Positions 58,980-64,000 of a DNA stretch of 64,000 bases are shown here, piece after piece; position 1 is the first letter of the stretch; every line of letters begins with the position of its first letter. The notes beneath the pieces are model-generated. The model was not told where the DNA came from. It saw only the letters and a program-made list of their open reading frames with translations, and did not search any database. The position numbers and the translations under genes were made by a program. The DNA comes from JBAZUK01 sp041661445 (GTDB taxonomy: Bacteria; Chlamydiota; Chlamydiia; Chlamydiales; SM23-39), in the NCBI GenBank assembly GCA_041661445.1, contig JBAZUK010000004.1, positions 62,001 through 126,000 of the forward strand, given 5' to 3'.

Positions 58980-60528
58980 TTTTCAGCAGATAATTTTAAA
59001 AGGTCAGATATTGAGCAGGGGGATCGGCTATGGCAAACCTATCTTTTTAGATTCAGTTAATATTTTTGAAGAAAATAAAATTTTAGAAAAAGAAATAGAA
59101 GAAGAAATCTCTAAATTCAAAAAAGCTGTTGTCGAGAGTAAAAAACAAATCACCCAAATCAAAAAAAGTTTGTCGAAAGATAAATTGAGCATAACTTTTG
59201 ATATATTGAACACTCAATTAGAAATTATTAATGATCCTCTGATATCCGAAGAAGTAACATCCCGGATTAAAAAAGAAAAGAAATCCATTGAAGCGATTTT
59301 GGGAGATATTCTTTTAGAATATAAGAAAAAAATTAAAGACCCCTTTTTTAGAGAAAAGGCTTTAGACCTTGCAGATGTTTTCAAAAGAATTACGACAAAT
59401 GTAAAATCGATAAAGGTTGATGTTTTGAAAAAAAGCTCTTTTAAATCAATCATAATATCAAGTGAAATAATTCCATCGGATGCTTTTGAAATCGATTCAA
59501 TGAATATATCAGCATTCATAAGCTTTTCTAATAGTTACGAATCTCATGCTGCTATCATAGCGAGATCTAAAAACATCCCTTTCATCTCTAATGTCAATAT
59601 AGAAAAATTAAAAAACTTGAATTTAAGTGAAGTTATCGTTGATGCAGATAATGGAAAAATAGTCGTTAATCCAACTATTCAAACTCATGAAAAGTATCAA
59701 GTTGAAGTTAAAAATATCGTTCTCAAAAAACCAAATATAAAAATTAATAAAAATATCAGTCTGTATGCTAACGTATCAAGCATGGCGGAAATTCACCAGC
59801 TTGTAGAAAAAAGGATTAAGGGAATCGGATTATTGCGAACAGAATTGTTGTTTTTAGAAAATAAAACTATTCCAAGCGAACAGATTCAATATGAAATTTA
59901 TAAGGAAATTGCCTCAAAATTAGATGATAGGCCATTAATAATTCGTCTTTTTGATTTAGGCGGAGATAAAACTTTTTTCAATATTACCGATAAAACAACT
60001 AGTGATTTTTTTGGCTGCAGGGGAGTTAGGTTCTTATTAAAGAATAAAAAGATTTTAGAGGATCAAATTACGGCTATATTAAAAGCGAACGTGAACCAGA
60101 ATATTTATATATTGATTCCTTTTGTAAAAGATATTGAAGAAATCAGATTAATTAAAAATTCTATTTATAAGCTTCAAAAAGAACATAATATTTTTTCAGA
60201 CATAAAAGTCGGATCGATGATTGAAATTCCAGCTGCTGCGCTTATTTCGGATGAAATAATCAAGGAAGTTGACTTTTTGTCTATTGGCACCAACGATCTG
60301 TCAAGATATACTTTAGCCTCTCAAAATTTATCCGCAACTCAGCTTCATCAATCATTAATTAAATTAATCAAAATGATTGTCACTGTCTGTAAAGAAAATA
60401 AAAAACCTCTTTTTTTATGCGGTGAAATTATCGCTAATACAAAATTTCTAAATCAATTGATAGAACTTGGGGTATCAAACTTTTCAATTGCAATTAAACA
60501 TTTGGACGCTTTTGAGTATAAAGATTGA
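58972..60528 (+). CDS. ptsI: phosphoenolpyruvate-protein phosphotransferase (EI)
   Basis: EI takes phosphate from phosphoenolpyruvate and passes it to HPr. The frame is open further upstream, but the ATG at 58972 overlaps the ptsH stop and gives a family-like N-terminus (MNDFQQIILKGQILSRGIG, then YGKPIFLD), 518 residues in all. The N-terminal phosphohistidine region reads SFSNSYESHAAIIARSKNIP near residue 197, a divergent form of the usual GGRTSHTAI. The PEP-binding domain has IKGIGLLRTELLFLEN near 280, IRLFDLGGDKTFFN near 325, FFGCRGVRFLL and SIGTNDLSRYTLA near 440. The organisation hprK-ptsH-ptsI is one operon. Confidence 0.94.
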   Translation: MNDFQQIILKGQILSRGIGYGKPIFLDSVNIFEENKILEKEIEEEISKFKKAVVESKKQITQIKKSLSKDKLSITFDILNTQLEIINDPLISEEVTSRIKKEKKSIEAILGDILLEYKKKIKDPFFREKALDLADVFKRITTNVKSIKVDVLKKSSFKSIIISSEIIPSDAFEIDSMNISAFISFSNSYESHAAIIARSKNIPFISNVNIEKLKNLNLSEVIVDADNGKIVVNPTIQTHEKYQVEVKNIVLKKPNIKINKNISLYANVSSMAEIHQLVEKRIKGIGLLRTELLFLENKTIPSEQIQYEIYKEIASKLDDRPLIIRLFDLGGDKTFFNITDKTTSDFFGCRGVRFLLKNKKILEDQITAILKANVNQNIYILIPFVKDIEEIRLIKNSIYKLQKEHNIFSDIKVGSMIEIPAAALISDEIIKEVDFLSIGTNDLSRYTLASQNLSATQLHQSLIKLIKMIVTVCKENKKPLFLCGEIIANTKFLNQLIELGVSNFSIAIKHLDAFEYKD

Positions 60529-60529
60529 T

Positions 60530-60826
60530 TTAGAATAAATTTTCTAAAGAAAAGTTGTCACTGTCATCTTCTTTTTTTATTTTTTGATCAGCATCTCTAA
60601 AAGCAATGATTATTAAGTCTTGCAAGCCGTCAATATCGTTCGGATCAACGCATTTAGGATCAATTTTTATACTTTTAACCTCTTTTTCGCCATTCATAGT
60701 AATAACTACTAAACCATTTGCTGCTACGCCCTCGAACATCTTTTCTTTCAGATCATTTTGTTTTTTTGTGATCTGTTCCTGCATAAGTTTGGCCTGTTTT
60801 TTCATTCTAGAAAAACCGCTTCCCAT
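60530..60826 (-). CDS. ybaB: nucleoid-associated protein YbaB/EbfC
   Basis: A 98-residue DNA-binding protein of the YbaB/EbfC family. The N-terminal helix (MGSGFSRMKKQAKLMQEQIT) and the beta part with ANGLVVITMNGEKEVKSIKI followed by DPKCVDPNDIDGLQDLIIIA are typical. It binds DNA as a dimer with tweezer shape. It lies 13 bases after dnaX on the same strand, the arrangement dnaX-ybaB common in bacteria. It meets ptsI with converging ends only one base apart. Confidence 0.94.
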   Translation of the reverse strand: MGSGFSRMKKQAKLMQEQITKKQNDLKEKMFEGVAANGLVVITMNGEKEVKSIKIDPKCVDPNDIDGLQDLIIIAFRDADQKIKKEDDSDNFSLENLF

Positions 60827-60839
60827 TTTTAATCTCCTT

Positions 60840-62699
60840 TTAGGTTTTATTCATGCCGTTAAGCTCGATTTGAGCAAATTTAATTAAAGTGTCATAATGA
60901 CTTTGATCTTTTGTTTCTGTAGTAGCATTTGATGATATAGAAGGCTCAGATGCATCTTTTTTTACGGCAACGATTGATTCATTCAATATCTCTTTTCTTA
61001 TCTCTTTATCAACGAATTGGTGCTGCTCTTTTTTTGTTGATTTTTGAGACTCGCTAATCGGCAAATTGCTATTATGAACTTGATTAAGCAGCTCGGTAGG
61101 TTTGTTTAACAGCTCCTGTTTGGGTTCACTGCCAGATGATAAATTGTTTTTTGATATAGTTGGAATTACCAGATCTTCTCTAACTTGAGTATCAGAAATT
61201 TTTTGTGCTTTCGCTTGCTGTCCTATGCTAAAATCAATTTTCTCAAATTCAGACTCGTTTAGGTTTGAAGTGTTGCTTAAATCAGAAGCGGCGTCATGGG
61301 GAGGTTTTTCCTGACTTGTTGGGTTTGATAAATTAATATTGGGTTGTTCATTAAAAATAGCAGCTTTTTCTTCAGGTTTCTCTTGTTTTGATTCATTGAT
61401 AGAAGCTGCTTTGGATTCAATTTTTTTTGAGGCGGGATCATCTGGGATTTGATTATTAGGAGTTTTCGGCATTTGATCTCGCGGTTGTATACTAAAACCA
61501 TCTTTTTCAAATCCAGGATTTTGTGTTGCATTATTACTGATAGCGGAATCATTCTGGGAAATAGATTTTTCAAGATCAATTAATCTTTTTACCAAAACAT
61601 CAATAGGAAGTGAGTTTTTGCTCTTGATTATTTTTAAAATAAGCATTTCCAAATGGATTCTTTTAAATGAATTTTTGTTAGCTGCTATAGCATTTGTCAA
61701 GGTATCCAAAATATAAAAAATTTGACTTTCTGTGAAAAGTTTTGAGGAAGATAGATACTGATTTTTAATATTTTCAGGTAAGAAGTCTAAAGAATTTTTT
61801 TGCATTTTAATAATAAGTAAATTTTTGAAATGCTCGACTAATTCTTCAACAAAATAAGTTAAGTCTTTTCCAGAGGAATTAATTTTATCTATAAATTCAA
61901 AAGCATATGAAGTATTTAAATTATAAATATTGCTATCTAATTCAAATAAAATATTATGATCAATAAATCCAAGTGCCTGATTAATGTATTCTAATGTGAT
62001 CTTGCCTTCAGAGTAACAAAAAATTTGATCCAGAAGCGATTCAGCATCACGAAGCGAACCATCAGAAAAATTTGCTATCTGATATAAGGCCTCTTTATCA
62101 ATTTCTCTTTTTAAGTCGCTGCTTATAGATTGAAGTTTTTCTATAATCAATTCATTTGAAATCCTTTTTAACTCGAAACGCTGGCATCTGCTGATTATTG
62201 TAGGAAGTACCTTATGAGGTTCTGTAGTGGCAAAAAAGAATTTTATATTCTCAGGCGGTTCCTCAAGTGTTTTAAGAAGAGCATTGAACGCTTCTTTTGT
62301 AAGCATATGAACTTCATCGATGATATATATTTTATATTTTCCTGAAGGGGAATAGCCTATAGTATCATTGATTTGACGGATATCGTCTATGCCTCTATTG
62401 GAGGCTCCATCGATTTCGATGACATCCAAAGACCGGGATGCAGAAATTTCATTACAGGACTGGCATTCATTACATGGTTCGAAGTCTTCTTTTAAATTTT
62501 TACAGTTCAAAGCCTTGGCAAACAGCCTTGTCAGAGTGGTTTTGCCTGTGCCTCTTGTGCCGGAGAAAAGATATGCATGGGCGACCCGTTTATAACGAAT
62601 AGAATTTTTAATTGTTTTCACAACAGAATCCTGCCCGATTACATCTTTAAAGATTTGTGGCCTATATTTTCTTGCTAAAATTTGATACTTTGCTGTCAT
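60840..62699 (-). CDS. dnaX: DNA polymerase III subunit gamma/tau
   Basis: A clamp-loader ATPase of 619 residues. The AAA+ domain has RKYRPQIFKDVIGQDSVVKT near residue 10, Walker A FSGTRGTGKTTLTRLFAKAL near 46, a zinc module CKNLKEDFEPCNECQSC near 70, DEVHMLTKEAFNALLKTLEE near 125 and sensor ATTEPHKVLPTIISRCQRFE near 157. Domain III follows to about 370. The C-terminal 230 residues are Ser/Asn/Lys/Glu-rich and appear disordered, with no clear domain IV/V, so interaction with the polymerase alpha subunit would have to use a divergent tail. I see no strong ribosomal frameshift signal for a separate gamma form. Confidence 0.96.
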   Translation of the reverse strand: MTAKYQILARKYRPQIFKDVIGQDSVVKTIKNSIRYKRVAHAYLFSGTRGTGKTTLTRLFAKALNCKNLKEDFEPCNECQSCNEISASRSLDVIEIDGASNRGIDDIRQINDTIGYSPSGKYKIYIIDEVHMLTKEAFNALLKTLEEPPENIKFFFATTEPHKVLPTIISRCQRFELKRISNELIIEKLQSISSDLKREIDKEALYQIANFSDGSLRDAESLLDQIFCYSEGKITLEYINQALGFIDHNILFELDSNIYNLNTSYAFEFIDKINSSGKDLTYFVEELVEHFKNLLIIKMQKNSLDFLPENIKNQYLSSSKLFTESQIFYILDTLTNAIAANKNSFKRIHLEMLILKIIKSKNSLPIDVLVKRLIDLEKSISQNDSAISNNATQNPGFEKDGFSIQPRDQMPKTPNNQIPDDPASKKIESKAASINESKQEKPEEKAAIFNEQPNINLSNPTSQEKPPHDAASDLSNTSNLNESEFEKIDFSIGQQAKAQKISDTQVREDLVIPTISKNNLSSGSEPKQELLNKPTELLNQVHNSNLPISESQKSTKKEQHQFVDKEIRKEILNESIVAVKKDASEPSISSNATTETKDQSHYDTLIKFAQIELNGMNKT

Positions 62700-62816
62700 A
62701 CATTTTTTTTGTTTTTGAATTTATTTTTAGGAAAAAATGTTTAAACGTCCAGAAAAATTATATTTATTGAAAAGTTTGATTGATATAATTTTAAAAGTAG
62801 GATATTTTTTAAATTG

Positions 62817-64000
62817 ATGAAAATACTAAAAGAGCTAAATTTACTAGAAAATCTTAAGAAAAATGAATTGGGACTGAAATTGCTTTTGGTCCTGTTTTTT
62901 GGATTTTCTTTAACTTTATTTTTGCATTTTAAGCAGCTAAGGGTTGACGTCTTAGAACTAAACACGAAAGCCTCTAAATATATTATTGCCCAGGTAGATT
63001 TTGATTTTCCCGATGATGAAGCAACTATTATTTTGAAACAAAAAAACTTAAGTGAAATTTATCCCATTTATTATATCAACGCCCAAGAGATTAAACAAAA
63101 AAGAGCTGAATTAGAAAATTATATTATAGAAAATAAGCAATGGCAGAAATTTCCTAATATTACCTATGAAGAAATTAACGATCTTGCTGAAGTCTTTGAG
63201 AATTTTTTAATGAAAGCCAGGTTTGTTAATACAGCTACTCTTAAAAAAATGAAAACATTTAATATCGATGTTTCGGATTATCTTTCCATTAAATTCATCA
63301 AAAACGGAGATCTGCTCCCTAAGGGGTATTTTTCGATTTTAGAGAAAAAGATGAGATCTAAATTCTCAAAAGTTTTGGGTGATAAGATTTCTGAAGAAAC
63401 AATGGATTTTATAACAGATTTTTTTGAAAGTAGTAATTATGTTTTAAAAGTAGATAATCAAACCAGCCATCAAGTAAAAAAAATCATAGAAAGAAATATC
63501 CCGCAGCAATACACACATGTAAATGCAGGCGAACAAATTATCGGATATAATGAAAAAGTCTCATCTAGACATATCGCAATGATCCAGTCTATGAAAGATT
63601 CTCTGGCTGAAAAAATCAATCTATTCAATCCGGTAAGAATCTTAGGAAGCATTTTATTATCTTCTATTTTTATTTTTATAACTATTTTATATCTGAAGAT
63701 AGAGATGCCGAAACTTTTGAAATCTTTTAAACAGCTTTCATTAATAGTCTGCATTTCTCTTTTAACCCTGCTTTTTGCAAAAGTTATGGAATTTGCTCTG
63801 TTAAAGAGCTCTAATTCTTTTTTAGAATCGGTAAGATATCCGATAATTATTCCTTTTGCGGCATTGTTGTTTAGTATTTTGTTTGATATAAGACTGTCGC
63901 TATTTGTCTGTTCTCTTTTATCCATTATCCTATCAATTACCCTTGCGGTTGATATCCCTACGTTCTTAGTGGTCAATTTAGTGGCATCTTTAATCGTTAT
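62817..64000 (+). CDS. 7TM-HD family cyclic-di-AMP phosphodiesterase-like protein (PgpH type), N-terminal part
   Basis: The frame opens at the ATG at 62817 (no good alternative) and stays open to the end of the window, about 394 residues. It has a first membrane helix (about residues 22-40), a large exported domain with the hallmark of 7TM-HDED receptors (INAQEIKQKRAELENYIIEN, and near residue 225 QQYTHVNAGEQIIGYNEKVS, where the family typically has 'V..GE.I...GE.V'), and then the start of the membrane block (ILGSILLSSIFIFITILYLK, LIVCISLLTLLFAKVMEF, PIIIPFAALLFSILFDI). The HD phosphodiesterase domain would follow beyond the window. In Listeria PgpH degrades cyclic di-AMP; here that role is inference. 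Confidence 0.75.
   Translation, partial: MKILKELNLLENLKKNELGLKLLLVLFFGFSLTLFLHFKQLRVDVLELNTKASKYIIAQVDFDFPDDEATIILKQKNLSEIYPIYYINAQEIKQKRAELENYIIENKQWQKFPNITYEEINDLAEVFENFLMKARFVNTATLKKMKTFNIDVSDYLSIKFIKNGDLLPKGYFSILEKKMRSKFSKVLGDKISEETMDFITDFFESSNYVLKVDNQTSHQVKKIIERNIPQQYTHVNAGEQIIGYNEKVSSRHIAMIQSMKDSLAEKINLFNPVRILGSILLSSIFIFITILYLKIEMPKLLKSFKQLSLIVCISLLTLLFAKVMEFALLKSSNSFLESVRYPIIIPFAALLFSILFDIRLSLFVCSLLSIILSITLAVDIPTFLVVNLVASLIV

Noticed and set aside
1..64000. CRISPR arrays, rRNA operon, prophage or intact insertion sequences
   Set aside because: I looked for regularly spaced repeats, conserved rRNA segments, integrase and intact transposase genes and saw none in the window.

Overview
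The window looks like a chromosomal segment of a low-GC (roughly 30 percent by eye) member of the phylum Chlamydiota, probably an environmental lineage outside Chlamydia itself. The call rests on family content plus gene order: a Tlc-type ATP/ADP translocase next to lepA, the run mraZ-rsmH-ftsL-like-pbp3-murE-amiA, dxr followed by a long RseP protease, hrcA-grpE-dnaK, a fused pyruvate dehydrogenase E1, yycJ near ftsK, comEC near ptsH-ptsI-ybaB-dnaX, and a UPF0158 protein. All of these match pairings I know from Chlamydia genomes. Species and genus cannot be assigned from this sequence alone.

Layout. Positions 1-11.2 kb are accessory: an overlapping operon (unknown protein, GNAT acetyltransferase, SAM methyltransferase), an IS30-type transposase relic, a four-gene operon pairing a glutamate-cysteine-ligase-like enzyme with an ATP-grasp ligase, a class I amidotransferase-like hydrolase and an E1/ThiF adenylyltransferase, and a tandem family of small membrane proteins that resemble inclusion-membrane proteins. 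From 11.2 to 18.1 kb lies the division and peptidoglycan cluster, preceded by GTGG repeats with 10-bp spacing that look like MraZ operators. From 18.2 to 37 kb come tRNA-Arg, a PI3/4-kinase-like protein, lepA, the nucleotide translocase, a UDP-sugar pyrophosphorylase, a decayed glycosyltransferase beside a GH26-like hydrolase, dxr, rseP, a GH3 hexosaminidase, a P3A-type proton ATPase and a YopT-like C58 protease. From 37 to 64 kb come the heat-shock operon, an OTU-type deubiquitinase candidate, serS, UPF0158, pyruvate dehydrogenase E1, a coiled-coil protein, a GT25 transferase, yycJ, ftsK, uppP, tRNA-His, comEC, hprK-ptsH-ptsI, ybaB, dnaX and the start of a PgpH-like 7TM-HD phosphodiesterase that runs off the edge.

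How it fits together. Core genes supply cell division, septal peptidoglycan synthesis and remodelling (FtsL-like, PBP3, MurE, two amidases, NagZ-like, UppP, FtsK), isoprenoid synthesis (Dxr), envelope stress (RseP), translation, DNA replication and ATP import. Interspersed are candidates for host manipulation: C58 protease, OTU protease, PI-kinase-like protein, coiled-coil and bilobed hydrophobic proteins. The strongest candidate for an undescribed system is the amidoligase/E1 operon at 3.4-7.3 kb. Decayed genes (IS30, GT2, two DUF4143-type relics) cluster in the accessory gaps. Functions are inferred from motifs read by eye; no database search was run.
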